From Treponema sp. (GTDB taxonomy: Bacteria; Spirochaetota; Spirochaetia; Treponematales; Treponemataceae): a stretch of DNA of 48,176 nucleotides. The notes below the pieces were generated by a model. That model was not told where the DNA came from. It made no database searches and saw nothing but the letters and a program-made list of their open reading frames with translations. Each line of letters starts with the position of its first letter. Position 1 is the first letter of the stretch. The position numbers were made by a program, and so were the translations under genes. The stretch covers positions 1-48,176 of the forward strand of contig JAFOCI010000050.1 in the NCBI GenBank assembly GCA_017381365.1. The letters run 5' to 3'. Shown here in pieces: positions 1-9,099 of this stretch.

Positions 1-83
1 ATTAAAATATCGCACAGGTTATGCTTCTTGCATCTGTCAATTCTGAAATCTTTTATTGTCATTAGTGATTCTTTCAATGTCAT
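1..83 (-). CDS. ISAs1-family transposase, N-terminal fragment (runs off window)
   Basis: This is a 27-codon fragment starting at ATG 83-81 behind a GGGAG ribosome-binding site. It reads MTLKESLMTIKDFRID and then RCKKHNLCDIL before leaving the window. The pattern 'short leader, D-x-R, basic stretch, H-x-L-x-D-I-L' is how the DDE_Tnp_1-associated domain of ISAs1 transposases begins. The catalytic DDE domain is not in the window, so intactness cannot be judged. Confidence 0.6.
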   Translation of the reverse strand, partial: MTLKESLMTIKDFRIDRCKKHNLCDIL

Positions 84-181
84 TTTTTTCTCCCGAAAGA
101 ATTCTAATGCTTTTTTAGATTTTTAAATACTATACTTTGTTTAGTATTTATTTTAAAAGTATTTAAAATGCGTTTGCCCTG
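1..181 (-). mobile_element. End of an ISAs1-family insertion sequence (partial)
   Basis: The minus strand has a candidate terminal repeat, CAGGGCAAACGCAT, at 181-168, followed about 85 nt inside by the start of a transposase. From memory, ISAs1-family elements begin with CAGGGC-like ends, so the family call rests on both the end and the transposase N-terminus. The element joins directly onto a radical SAM gene that loses its reading frame there. The rest of the element and its other end lie outside the window. Confidence 0.55.
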
Positions 182-806
182 TGTCCTGCTCTGTTTCACC
201 TGGTAGTCCAAATATAACATGTGTTATTATATGAATTGCAGGACATTCTTTTCTTATTCTTAAAACACATTCATCATATACGAGATTTTCGTAACATCGA
301 TTTATATATTTAGCAGATATTTCATTGCAAGTCTGAAACCCTAGCTCCAGCATTACAAAGTTTTTTTCACTTATCAGCTTTAACCCTTCTAAAATTTCAT
401 CAGAAATACAATCTGGGCGGGTGGCAATTGAAATCCCTGCAATATCTTTACATTCCAGGGCTTCATAATATTTTTTTATCAAACTTTTTGAATCACCATA
501 GGTATTTGTAAAATTTTGAAAATATGCGATGTAACTATTATCTTTCGTTTTTGATTTTACAAGCAGTTTTCCATTTTCAATCTGCTGGCTAACACTTAGC
601 TCTTTTTTTTGAGAAAACTCTCCTGAACCTTTCTGGCTGCAAAATATACAACCACCGGTTCCTTTTGTTCCATCCCTGTTAGGGCAAGAACATCCTGCAT
701 CAATGGCAATTTTATAAACTTTTTTTCCAAAAACTGATTTGTAAAAATCACTGGCAGAGAAAAAAAATCCATTTGAACAATTGACTGATAATTCGTCTTT
801 ATTCAT
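153..806 (-). pseudogene. YhcC-like (TIGR01212 family) radical SAM protein, C-terminus removed by insertion
   Basis: The protein has the radical SAM cluster arrangement typical of YhcC-like proteins: C-x-C-P-N-R-D-G-T followed by G-G-C-x-x-C, near residues 39-57, where three cysteines would hold a 4Fe-4S cluster. Further on are Y-F-Q-x-x-T-N-T-Y and I-F-G-L-P-G-E-T, also typical of the family. Family members are usually around 300 residues, but this frame stops at 217. The last genuine codons are at about 182; the final eight residues are read from the insertion sequence end. Substrate is unknown for the family (it is often suggested to act on tRNA or a cofactor). The lost C-terminal third probably makes the product non-functional. 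Confidence 0.8.
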
Positions 807-938
807 AAAATTCAGATAAAATGAACGAACCAGAATGCAAAAATCGGGGTGCCGATTATTCTCATAAGGTATTTCAGTGGGACTTAATACACCATATACG
901 ACTTAAAGGCTGGTTATTCATCCCACTCCATAAAAAAA

Positions 939-961
939 GGTGATTTGAAAATCAAATCACC
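939..961 (-). terminator. Intrinsic terminator of tRNA-Arg
   Basis: There is a perfect 10-bp stem, GGTGATTTGA against TCAAATCACC, with a 3-nt loop. On the minus strand it is followed by a run of Ts (plus-strand As at 932-938). It begins only a few bases past the 3' end of the tRNA gene, so it fits a single-gene tRNA transcript. Confidence 0.85.
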
Positions 962-964
962 TTT

Positions 965-1038
965 TGATGCTTGGCAGAATCGAACTGTCGACCTACTGCT
1001 TAGAAGGCAGTTGCTCTATCCAGCTGAGCTAAAGCACC
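965..1038 (-). tRNA. tRNA-Arg (anticodon UCU)
   Basis: The minus strand folds as a complete 74-nt cloverleaf. The acceptor arm is GGTGCTT against AAGCATC with discriminator A, the D arm contains GCTCAGCTGGATAGAGC, the anticodon stem is ACTGC/GCAGT around loop CTTCTAA, and the T arm contains GTTCGATTC. The anticodon is TCT (complement of 1002-1004), reading AGA/AGG. CCA is not encoded: the next bases are AAA, so the end must be added by nucleotidyltransferase. Confidence 0.97.
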
Positions 1039-1133
1039 GTGTTTTAATATAATAACGCAAACAAAAATTATATGCAAGCAACCAGCAAAAAAACTTAGCA
1101 ATTGATAATTTTTTTTCTTTTCTATCAAAATCA

Positions 1134-1149
1134 TGTTACAATCTAATTA
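1134..1149 (+). promoter_or_regulatory. Extended -10 promoter giving a near-leaderless mRNA for the HD-GYP gene
   Basis: TGTTACAAT at 1134-1142 matches an extended -10 (TG-n-TACAAT). The expected start site, seven bases after the hexamer, is 1149, one base before ATG 1150. No -35 hexamer and no ribosome-binding site are visible. Confidence 0.5.
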
Positions 1150-2844
1150 ATGAAGTGGATTTATATCATTTCGGCAATTATTTCTTTATATGAAACTATG
1201 CTTTTTCTTGAAACAAAAAAGCAGAAATACAATGCCAGTCAGATACTTTTATTTTTCTCTTCCATAGTGACTAATTATGGATATTGTATCATAGCTTGTG
1301 CCACATCTGTTGGTGTTGCTCTTATTGGAGTTCAATGTTACAACATCGGAGGAATATTTTCGAATCTTTGCCTGCTTTTTGTAATTGCAAATTTTTGCCA
1401 GATTAAATATATAAAATCCGTAAGAATTATAATGATTGTTATCGCCTTTGCTATTGAAGGAATTTTAATAACAAACTACTACACAAATCTTTATTATACA
1501 CACGTTACTTTAGTTTACTCTCAAAATTTTTCATACCTTATAAAAACAAATGGAGCTCTCCATTTTATTTTTTCGCTGTACATAATTACCTGCGTTATAC
1601 TTGCATTTTTGATTGTTATTTATTCAATATATAAAAAAACAAAAATTTCTATAAAAACTGTAACAGGTATTCTTGCAATTCTTTCACTATCTGCAATCTC
1701 TTTCATAATACGAGGATTTGTTAATATTCATATAGACCCAGTTCCTTTTGTATTCACAATAAATCTTGGTATTCTATTGAAATTAATGCAAAAAGTGAAT
1801 TTATATGATATTGAATCAAATCTTCTTAACGCATTTGAACGGCGATATGGATATGGTTACATTACATTCGATACAGACAAACGGTTTATGGGCTGCAATG
1901 ATTTTGCAAAAAAAGTATTCCCGGAACTAAATGAACTCGTCATCGATGAACATGTAAAACCTTCTGATTCTGTCTTTTATAATGAACTTTTTAAATGGTT
2001 TCTCTCATGGACTGAAGATTATAATAGTGAGCAGATATTTGAAACAAAAAACATTTCTGTAATCTGTTCAATTACAACGCTAAAAAAGCAAAAAAATATC
2101 GGCTATCTGATTGAATTGCGAGATGAAACAAAACAACAGGAATTTCTTCATCTTATCACTGATTATAATTACAAACTTCAAGATAAAGTTGAATCCAAAA
2201 CACAACAGATTATTCAAATGCAAAATTCAATTATCACCGGAATGGCTAGTATGGTAGAAAGCCGTGATAACAGTACAGGCGGACATATTAACAGAACCAG
2301 TGAATGTATAAAAGTTTTTATAAAGATTTTAAAAGAAAACGATTCATATAAAGACTTAGATGATAATTTTTACGATAATCTTATAAAAGCTGCTCCAATG
2401 CACGATTTAGGAAAAATTGCAATTCCAGACAACATTTTGCGAAAACCAGAAAGATTTACACAAGAAGAATTTGAAGAGATGAAAATGCACTCCCAGGAAG
2501 GTGCAAGAATTGTACAGAATGTTCTTAAAGAAGTTGATGACGAAGAATTAAAAAAAGTCGTTACAAATGTTGCACACTATCATCATGAACGATGGGATGG
2601 AACGGGATATCCTAAAAAATTGAAAGGTAAAGAAATTCCTCTGGAAGCAAGAATAATGACGCTTGTTGACGTTTTCGATGCTCTGGTTAGCAAACGCTGC
2701 TACAAAGAAGCCTATTCTTTTGAAAAAGCAAAAACAATTATGGAGTCATCTCTTGGAGAAATGTTCGACCCTGAACTGGGAAAAGTGTTTATTAATTCCT
2801 GGGATGAATTTGTAACTCTCTACAAAACAATGAAAATAAATTAA
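1150..2844 (+). CDS. Membrane-anchored HD-GYP domain protein, probable cyclic-di-GMP phosphodiesterase
   Basis: The 564-residue protein has about seven hydrophobic segments in residues 1-215, resembling the 7TM sensor module seen on some histidine kinases. A PAS-like region (about 225-330) and a short coiled coil lead into an HD-GYP domain (about 365-555). The metal-binding H418-D419 pair sits in H-D-L-G-K-I-A-I-P-D, and the family signature H-H-E-R-W-D-G-T-G-Y-P is at 478-488. HD-GYP proteins with intact motifs hydrolyse cyclic di-GMP, often controlling motility and attachment; activity here is inferred. The signal sensed by the membrane part is unknown. The stop codon overlaps the convergent lipoprotein gene. 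Confidence 0.9.
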   Translation: MKWIYIISAIISLYETMLFLETKKQKYNASQILLFFSSIVTNYGYCIIACATSVGVALIGVQCYNIGGIFSNLCLLFVIANFCQIKYIKSVRIIMIVIAFAIEGILITNYYTNLYYTHVTLVYSQNFSYLIKTNGALHFIFSLYIITCVILAFLIVIYSIYKKTKISIKTVTGILAILSLSAISFIIRGFVNIHIDPVPFVFTINLGILLKLMQKVNLYDIESNLLNAFERRYGYGYITFDTDKRFMGCNDFAKKVFPELNELVIDEHVKPSDSVFYNELFKWFLSWTEDYNSEQIFETKNISVICSITTLKKQKNIGYLIELRDETKQQEFLHLITDYNYKLQDKVESKTQQIIQMQNSIITGMASMVESRDNSTGGHINRTSECIKVFIKILKENDSYKDLDDNFYDNLIKAAPMHDLGKIAIPDNILRKPERFTQEEFEEMKMHSQEGARIVQNVLKEVDDEELKKVVTNVAHYHHERWDGTGYPKKLKGKEIPLEARIMTLVDVFDALVSKRCYKEAYSFEKAKTIMESSLGEMFDPELGKVFINSWDEFVTLYKTMKIN

Positions 2845-3665
2845 TTATCTTCTGTATTTTGACTTATTGCTACAGCACCCAAATGAAGGGCATTTGTATA
2901 ATAAGTTGTATATGATTCGTCTGTACCAATACCAACAGCGTACATATTTACATACCATACACCTTCTGCAGAGGCTGTAGAACTATACTTTACATCAACA
3001 TCATCTTTATCTGGATAAACATAACTTCCATTATATTTTCCAGAAGTATATTTTCGACCGAAATCAAAATTCAACGCATCTGCACTTGCTCTTCTAGGAG
3101 TGCCAAGATTTATAGTTGAATCAGAAGCAACACCATTTTCACAATCGCCGCCAACAAGAATTCTGGCAGAAAAAAGACTGTTTTCATTTTCATGATAATT
3201 TGTAAGTCTAATATACACCTTTCTATCTGATGAAACATTATCAATTTTGATCAATGGAACATCATTTGTGTTACTGGCTTTTAACTGCTGATATTTCAAT
3301 GATTCAACAATGTATGTTGCCGCAGAAGATTCATTAGTATCACTGATTTTACTGCTTATAGATGAAATATCACTGTTCATTGTGGAATAGTTATTATAGA
3401 TTTTATAATAAATTGCAGTACCATCAAATCTAAAATTACTATCCTGCTCAGTAAAGTCTTTATTTGCTAATTCACTTGTCTTAAAACTAAAATACGAAAG
3501 TTCATAGTTACTTGTAGTATCAGAATAATTAGCAGAAGTAATTGCATGAACATTATATGCGGTTACTGGTGCAGAAAGATAATATACAACATCCATTCCG
3601 CAGGAATTAAAACAAAAAAGACTGCAGATGAAAAGCAGATATATTAAACAGGAACTCTTTTTCAT
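2841..3665 (-). CDS. Putative lipoprotein of unknown function
   Basis: The 274-residue protein starts with two lysines, a hydrophobic stretch and a lipobox-like F-N-S-C with the cysteine at residue 22, so it should be lipid-anchored. Spirochaete lipoboxes are looser than the E. coli consensus. The mature part is rich in Ser, Thr, Asn and Tyr, as expected for a surface or periplasmic beta protein, but no known domain is recognised. It is the last gene of the long minus-strand block, about 30 nt after the membrane TPR gene. Its stop codon interlocks with that of the convergent HD-GYP gene. Confidence 0.75.
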   Translation of the reverse strand: MKKSSCLIYLLFICSLFCFNSCGMDVVYYLSAPVTAYNVHAITSANYSDTTSNYELSYFSFKTSELANKDFTEQDSNFRFDGTAIYYKIYNNYSTMNSDISSISSKISDTNESSAATYIVESLKYQQLKASNTNDVPLIKIDNVSSDRKVYIRLTNYHENENSLFSARILVGGDCENGVASDSTINLGTPRRASADALNFDFGRKYTSGKYNGSYVYPDKDDVDVKYSSTASAEGVWYVNMYAVGIGTDESYTTYYTNALHLGAVAISQNTEDN

Positions 3666-3695
3666 TGCAGTCTCTTCAACTCCTATAAAATTTGA

Positions 3696-4367
3696 TTATT
3701 CTTTATCAGCAGAAAGAACAATAATTCTTGATTTAGCAAGCTTTGCCCAAGAATCATTTTCAGAATTTTCAAAAAGTTCATTATAAACAGTCAAAGCGGC
3801 ATCTACATCGCCTTTTGCTTCAAGAACACGAGCAAGACTGAATTTTGCATGAGCAATCTGATCAAAATCTTTGTATGAAAGAACTTTTTTATAAGTTTCT
3901 TCTGCAGCATTTAGATTGCCTGCATTTTCATAAGCAACAGCAGCATTAAAATATGAAAGTGGTGCTGTGTAGACTTTCTTGCCTTTTTCTGCAGCAGCAA
4001 TCCAGCTTTTTGCAGCAGCTTCATTATCTTTTTTACTGAACTGAATTTCAGCTGTAAGCATATTTGCTCTAACACCAGCAACACCTCTCTTTTCAGTGTA
4101 TTTTGCAAGTGAAACCAAAGCACTGTCTTTTTTTGCATCCAATTCAGCATCTGTCAAAGCAGCAGAATCTTTTGTCATTGTATAAGAAATTGAATCAATG
4201 TCAGCCAAAGCCTTTACTGTTCCATTTAAAGAAACAATAACAATTGCCCCGTATACAATAACTACTGCAGCAACTACCGCAAGCAATCCAATAAAAATAT
4301 TTCTGCTTGAAGAAACAAATTCTGCAATCTTGTCATTTAATGTAGATTTATTAACCTGATTTTCCAT
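3696..4367 (-). CDS. Single-pass membrane TPR protein
   Basis: Of 223 residues, 1-22 are a short cytoplasmic head and about 23-48 form one strong transmembrane helix (V/A/I-rich). The remainder has TPR-like helices; the clearest run from about 140 to 205 (A-x-A-Y-E-N-A-G-N-L-N-A-A-E-E-T-Y and A-K-F-S-L-A-R-V-L-E-A-K-G-D-V-D-A-A-L). This resembles YfgM-type ancillary membrane proteins in layout, but orthology cannot be claimed. An AGGAG site stands 8 nt before the ATG. It lies between the sigma54-type regulator and the lipoprotein. Confidence 0.75.
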   Translation of the reverse strand: MENQVNKSTLNDKIAEFVSSSRNIFIGLLAVVAAVVIVYGAIVIVSLNGTVKALADIDSISYTMTKDSAALTDAELDAKKDSALVSLAKYTEKRGVAGVRANMLTAEIQFSKKDNEAAAKSWIAAAEKGKKVYTAPLSYFNAAVAYENAGNLNAAEETYKKVLSYKDFDQIAHAKFSLARVLEAKGDVDAALTVYNELFENSENDSWAKLAKSRIIVLSADKE

Positions 4368-4404
4368 CTTTTAAACTCCTAAAAAGTACTATATATTTAT
4401 ACCA

Positions 4405-5943
4405 TTATTTTTCACGAATATGCAACTCATTCATAAGCCGAGAAACATAAGTTCTCTGAATTCCAAGAACTTTTCCTGCTTTTGTCTGATTCCATTTACA
4501 TTCTTCAAGAATTTTCAACAAATATGTTCTTTTAAATATATTTAGCGCATTTTTTAACGTTTTATCTTCGCTGTTAAATATAACAGAAGCTAATTCTGTA
4601 TTTCCCTCATCATTTTCCTGTTTTACACAAGAGTCAGTTATAGAAAGCCGGAAATCATCTTTCATAATTATGGGCTCTGTTCCAAGTATACAAGCTCTTG
4701 CAACAGCATTATCAAGTTCCCTTACATTACCAGGCCACAAATATCCTTGCAAAGCTTCAGCAGCAGATTCCGAAAATCCTGTAAATCGCTTTCCATATTC
4801 GTTTGAATATTTTTTTAAAAATGATTCAGCAATAGGAATTATATCATCTGGTCTTGCTCTTAACGGCGGAATTCGTATAGGAAGAACATTCAATCTAAAA
4901 AACAAATCCTCTCTAAATAATCCATTTTGAACCATTTCTTCTAGATTTCTGTTTGTAGCAGCAATAATGCGTACATCAACACTTATTGACTCCGCAGAAC
5001 CAACTCTTTCAAACTGCTTGTCCTGTATTATCCTCAAAAGCTTAGGCTGTAAATGCAATGGAATCTCACCAACTTCATCAAGAAAAATCGTTCCACCGTC
5101 TGCAATCTCAAATCTACCTTTCTTACTTGATTCAGCGCTTGTATAGGCACCCTTCTCATGTCCAAAAAGCTCACTTTCCATAAGAGTTTCAGACAATGCT
5201 GCACAATTCACCCGCACAAAAGGCTTATTAACCCTGTTACTGTTTAAATAAATCTGTTCAGCAAAAAGTTCTTTACCTACGCCACTTTCACCTGTAATCA
5301 AGACAGAAGAATTTGTTACTGCAGCCTTTTTTACATATACCATCAAATCCTGGATTACAGGACTTTTTACAACAAAATCATGAATCTTTACATTATTTGA
5401 AGAATTTAATTTCCCAGCAACCATAGAAATCTGATTAAGTTGAGACTGAATTTTATTAAAGTTCTCCAGCGAGCCTGCTGCCAGAGAAGCAAGAGATTCA
5501 ATAACAAATTTATCATTTTCATTAAAATCAGAATTTACTTTATTAAACAGACAAATTATGCCATAAACACTATCTGATTTTTTTACTGGAACAAATAAAA
5601 ATGAATCTATATCATCATCAAATTGAGTTAAAAACTGACTGTAATACAAATCTTCATTTGCATCATTTGCGTAAAGAGATTCACCTCGCAAAACAATATC
5701 AAAAATACCAGATTTGACTATATCTATATTCGCAACTGTCTCTTTATCTTTTTTTATTTTTGAAACTAATTTGAGAATAACACCATTTTCAACAGTGATA
5801 TAACAAACCATTTCACAACAAACAAGACGCATTGCCGCTTTCAAAATACGAAAGAACAATGCGTCTTTGTGTTGATAATCTGAATTTATATCACCATTGA
5901 TTTCGATGAGAGCCTTTAGTGTTTCTAAAGATAACTGATTCAT
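4405..5943 (-). CDS. Sigma54-dependent activator (GAF - AAA+ - Fis HTH)
   Basis: The domain order is a GAF-like sensor (about 20-165), an AAA+ domain (about 190-425) and a Fis-type helix-turn-helix (about 475-510). Walker A is G-E-S-G-V-G-K-E near 218-225 and Walker B is G-G-T-I-F-L-D-E near 283-290. The sigma54-contact loop reads G-A-Y-T-S-A rather than the usual G-A-F-T-G-A. The protein is NifA/NorR-like and should sense a small ligand through the GAF domain; there is no receiver domain. ATG 5943 is preferred to the TTG one codon earlier because AGAAGG lies at proper distance. It follows rpsA by 17 nt, so it is probably co-transcribed with it. Confidence 0.9.
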   Translation of the reverse strand: MNQLSLETLKALIEINGDINSDYQHKDALFFRILKAAMRLVCCEMVCYITVENGVILKLVSKIKKDKETVANIDIVKSGIFDIVLRGESLYANDANEDLYYSQFLTQFDDDIDSFLFVPVKKSDSVYGIICLFNKVNSDFNENDKFVIESLASLAAGSLENFNKIQSQLNQISMVAGKLNSSNNVKIHDFVVKSPVIQDLMVYVKKAAVTNSSVLITGESGVGKELFAEQIYLNSNRVNKPFVRVNCAALSETLMESELFGHEKGAYTSAESSKKGRFEIADGGTIFLDEVGEIPLHLQPKLLRIIQDKQFERVGSAESISVDVRIIAATNRNLEEMVQNGLFREDLFFRLNVLPIRIPPLRARPDDIIPIAESFLKKYSNEYGKRFTGFSESAAEALQGYLWPGNVRELDNAVARACILGTEPIIMKDDFRLSITDSCVKQENDEGNTELASVIFNSEDKTLKNALNIFKRTYLLKILEECKWNQTKAGKVLGIQRTYVSRLMNELHIREK

Positions 5944-5960
5944 CAAAACCTTCTGGAAAA

Positions 5961-7667
5961 TTATTTTTTCAACAATTCACCGATTGTGAAAGCTCCGTCA
6001 TCTTCGTTGTTTGACTGAGCCATATACTGTGAAATTTCATCACGCTGCTGCTTTTTCTTGAATTCACGTACAGAGAAAGCAACCTTTCCCTTTTCTACGT
6101 TTACTTCAACAACAAATACGTTGATTTTGTCACCAACATTGTATTTCTTTACAGCTTCTTCAAATGGTGTATCGCGGTCTTCGCTAAGGTTAGCCTTATT
6201 TACAAGACCTTCAATTCCGTTTGGAGCTTTTACAAAAATACCGAAATCAGTAATAGAAGTTACTTCGCCTTCAAGAGTTGAACCAGGCTTATATTCTTCT
6301 GCAAACTGCTTCCAAGGATCATCTGTAAGCTGTTTAATACCAACCTTAATTCTGTGAGCTTCAGTATCGCATTCAATTACAACAACTTCGATTTCCTGAT
6401 CAACAGTCAATTCACTTCCAGGATGCTTAACCTTCTTTGTCCAGGAAATATCATCTGCATGGAGGAATCCGTCAATGCCTTCTTCAAGCTGAATGAAAGC
6501 ACCTGCATTTGTAAGTTTTACAACCTTTCCCTTTACTTTAGTTCCAACTGGATATTTATCACCAATTGAATCCCAAGGATTAGCTGTTACCTGTTTGATA
6601 CCAAGTGATACACGACCAGCCTGAATATCATAACCAAGAATCATTGCTTCAACTTCGTCGCCAACATTTACCATATCAGACGGCTTGTTGATTTTCTTTG
6701 TCCAAGAGAATTCACTGATGTGAACAAGACCTTCAATACCTTCTTCCAGTTCGATGAATGCACCAAAGTCAGTAAGCTTTGTAACCTTACCTTTTACCTT
6801 GTCTTCTACATGATATTTTTCTTCAAAATGAATCCATGGATCTTCTGTAAAATGCTTAAGAGAAAGATTGATTCTCTTTTCTGCCGGGTCAAGGCGGATA
6901 ACCTTAAGTTCGATTTCCTGACCTTTCTTTACAAAATCCTTTGGACGAGCTACGTGTCCCCATGACATATCATTGATATGAAGAAGACCATCAAAACCAC
7001 CAAGGTCAATGAAAGCACCAAAACTTGTAAAGCTCTTTACTGTACCCTTTACAGTGTCACCAATCTTTACATCGTTAAAGAATGCATCTCGTTTTGCATC
7101 AATTTCTTCTTCAAGATATTTTCTGCGGTTTACAACAACATTTGCTTTATTATCTGAATAAAGACGTTCAATATAGAACTGAGATTTCAAACCGATTAAT
7201 GATTCAGCCTTTTCTACTTTCTGGCTGTCAGACTGACTGATTGGCAGGAATGCATGAATGTCGCCGCCAAGATTAACGTCATAACCACCTTTTACAATCT
7301 TTGTGATTGTTCCGGCAACTGGAGTTTTGTCCTTGAATGACTGAGCAACATCTTTCCACATGCGCTTAGCATCTGCCTTAGTCTTAGAAATCTCTGGACC
7401 GTTACGACCAAAAACTTTTACTAAGAAAACTGAAACTTTGTCCCCTACATTTGGCAGGTCACCTGCGAACTCCGCAACGGGGAGTCTACCCTCTGATTTA
7501 CAACCTACATCAAGGAAAACATAATCTTCAGAAATTGAAATTACTTCACCTTCTACGATCTGTCCTTCTTCTGGATTGCTGAGATTGTTCAGAGACTCTT
7601 CTAATTGTGTCTGGATAGCGCTCTTGGAGTTGAGAGCTTCTTCCTTTTCCACTTCCATTTCTTCCAT
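5961..7667 (-). CDS. rpsA: 30S ribosomal protein S1
   Basis: The 568-residue protein contains six S1 RNA-binding repeats at about 35-100, 115-180, 200-268, 285-355, 372-441 and 459-530. Repeats 3 to 6 carry the conserved F-G-A-F or F-G-I-F and E-G-L-V/L-H core. Length and repeat number match full-length S1, which brings mRNAs to the 30S subunit. An AAGGG site precedes ATG 7667. The stop of cmk is 10 nt upstream, the common cmk-rpsA arrangement. The acidic first 30 residues are a short leader before repeat 1. Confidence 0.97.
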   Translation of the reverse strand: MEEMEVEKEEALNSKSAIQTQLEESLNNLSNPEEGQIVEGEVISISEDYVFLDVGCKSEGRLPVAEFAGDLPNVGDKVSVFLVKVFGRNGPEISKTKADAKRMWKDVAQSFKDKTPVAGTITKIVKGGYDVNLGGDIHAFLPISQSDSQKVEKAESLIGLKSQFYIERLYSDNKANVVVNRRKYLEEEIDAKRDAFFNDVKIGDTVKGTVKSFTSFGAFIDLGGFDGLLHINDMSWGHVARPKDFVKKGQEIELKVIRLDPAEKRINLSLKHFTEDPWIHFEEKYHVEDKVKGKVTKLTDFGAFIELEEGIEGLVHISEFSWTKKINKPSDMVNVGDEVEAMILGYDIQAGRVSLGIKQVTANPWDSIGDKYPVGTKVKGKVVKLTNAGAFIQLEEGIDGFLHADDISWTKKVKHPGSELTVDQEIEVVVIECDTEAHRIKVGIKQLTDDPWKQFAEEYKPGSTLEGEVTSITDFGIFVKAPNGIEGLVNKANLSEDRDTPFEEAVKKYNVGDKINVFVVEVNVEKGKVAFSVREFKKKQQRDEISQYMAQSNNEDDGAFTIGELLKK

Positions 7668-7677
7668 AATTGAACCC

Positions 7678-8310
7678 TTATTTGTGTATTTTGTTTAATA
7701 TTATCTCACAAACCATATCTATGGTCAAGTTCGAGGTATCAATGTAAACCGCATCAGGTGCACGTTTCAATGCACCTTCCGCTTTATTTCTATCAATCTC
7801 ATCTCTTTTTCTGATAGCTTCCTTGATTTCTTCCAGAGTCATATTGCTTACGCCCTGGTCAAAACGGCGCTGAGCCTGAACATCAAGAGATGCATCAAGA
7901 TAAAATTTATACTCTGCCTGAGGAAATACAACTGTTGTCATATCACGGCCTTCGCACACGATATCAAGACTTTTTGTAATTTCCTGCATTCTGTCATTTA
8001 CCAGATGACGTATTGGCACAATTGCAGAAATCTGCGCAACATTTTTAGAAACCCTGTCATCATGCAGATGATCCTCTACATCAGTTCCATTCAAAACAAG
8101 TCGAGATTTGTTATAATCAAGGTTCTGTTTTTTACAGAATTCAACAACAGCATTCTCATCTGCAAGGTTAATGCCTGCATCCAGCAATGCAAGTGTAAGC
8201 GCACGATAAAAGCTTCCGCTGTTCAGATACGTAATGTTCAATTTTTTTGCAATAATTGAAGCAATAGTACTTTTTCCTGTTCCGGCAGGTCCGTCCATAG
8301 CAATAATCAT
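7678..8310 (-). CDS. cmk: Cytidylate kinase
   Basis: The 210-residue protein begins M-I-I-A-M-D-G-P-A-G-T-G-K-S-T, the P-loop of CMP/dCMP kinases, followed by L-N-S-G-S-F-Y-R-A, the nucleoside-binding motif (usually D/N-T/S-G-x-x-Y-R). C-E-G-R-D-M-T-T-V-V-F-P near 120 and the R-x-x-x-D-x-x-x lid region near 165-172 are also present. It phosphorylates CMP and dCMP with ATP. AGAAGGA precedes the ATG. It lies between the pseudouridine synthase gene and rpsA with short spacers, in one operon. Confidence 0.96.
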   Translation of the reverse strand: MIIAMDGPAGTGKSTIASIIAKKLNITYLNSGSFYRALTLALLDAGINLADENAVVEFCKKQNLDYNKSRLVLNGTDVEDHLHDDRVSKNVAQISAIVPIRHLVNDRMQEITKSLDIVCEGRDMTTVVFPQAEYKFYLDASLDVQAQRRFDQGVSNMTLEEIKEAIRKRDEIDRNKAEGALKRAPDAVYIDTSNLTIDMVCEIILNKIHK

Positions 8311-8325
8311 ATCGTATTCCTTCTA

Positions 8326-9099
8326 TTAATATTTTTCTGTTTTTTTGCAAAGTTTCAAAAGCCCTTGAACTTCTTTTTGACTTAACTCACGAAATTCACC
8401 AGGTTTTAAATCTTTTATTTCTATATTACCAATTCTAACACGAGTAAGTCGTTTTATGCCAATTTCTTTTGAAGCAAAAACGTTTCGAATTTCTCTGTTT
8501 TTTCCTTCTACCAGAACAATCTTAATCTTACGGGCATTCAGTTCATGAGCTGATTTACATTTATAAAAAACACCATCAACGCGAATCCCCTTTTCAAATT
8601 CCTGGCAGAGAGTTCTAGGCAACGGCATACTGGCATCAACAACATACTCTTTTTCAAGTTCAGCAGAAGGATGCGAAAGAGTTGCTGCAAAATCTCCATC
8701 ATTCGTAAAAATTATAAGTCCCTGACTAAACATATCAAGGCGGCCAATGTTATACAGTCGTTCCGAATACTTTTCTTTTAACAGATCGGCAGCCACAGGT
8801 CTGTCTTTTTCATCTGAAAGAGAACAAACATATCCAGCTGGTTTGTTCAAGAGTACATATCTTTTTATTTCTTCCAGATAAACTTTTTTTCCATCTACGC
8901 AGATTTCATCCTTTTCAGAAACCTTTGCGCCCATTTCACAGACTGTTTCTCCATTTACAGTTACACGTCCATCGGCAATAATTTTTTCGCAGGCACGACG
9001 ACTTGCAACTCCACAATGAGCAAGATAAACCTGAAGTCTTAGTTCATCCTTGTTTTTTTCATTATCTTGAAAGTTCAAATCTCTGTTCCTCATCTTCAT
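8326..9099 (-). CDS. RsuA/RluB-family rRNA pseudouridine synthase
   Basis: The N-terminal S4 RNA-binding domain (L-x-x-Y-L-A-H-C-G-V-A-S-R-R-A-C-E) is followed by the synthase domain. The catalytic Asp lies in Y-N-I-G-R-L-D-M-F-S-Q-G-L-I-I-F-T-N-D-G. V-L-L-N-K-P-A-G and N-R-E-I-R-N-V-F are also diagnostic. The closest types are RluB (23S U2605) and RsuA (16S); RluB is slightly favoured by the scpB-rluB gene order, but the target is not proven. The start is uncertain: TTG 9120, ATG 9099 and ATG 9093 all lie inside the end of scpB and none has a clear ribosome-binding site, so translational coupling is likely. Confidence 0.9.
   Translation of the reverse strand: MKMRNRDLNFQDNEKNKDELRLQVYLAHCGVASRRACEKIIADGRVTVNGETVCEMGAKVSEKDEICVDGKKVYLEEIKRYVLLNKPAGYVCSLSDEKDRPVAADLLKEKYSERLYNIGRLDMFSQGLIIFTNDGDFAATLSHPSAELEKEYVVDASMPLPRTLCQEFEKGIRVDGVFYKCKSAHELNARKIKIVLVEGKNREIRNVFASKEIGIKRLTRVRIGNIEIKDLKPGEFRELSQKEVQGLLKLCKKTEKY

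Noticed and set aside
842-857. AATCGG/CCGATT hairpin with short T run on the minus strand as a terminator
   Set aside because: Only 6 bp, and it lies between the tRNA terminator and the radical SAM gene where no transcript needs ending; too weak to call.
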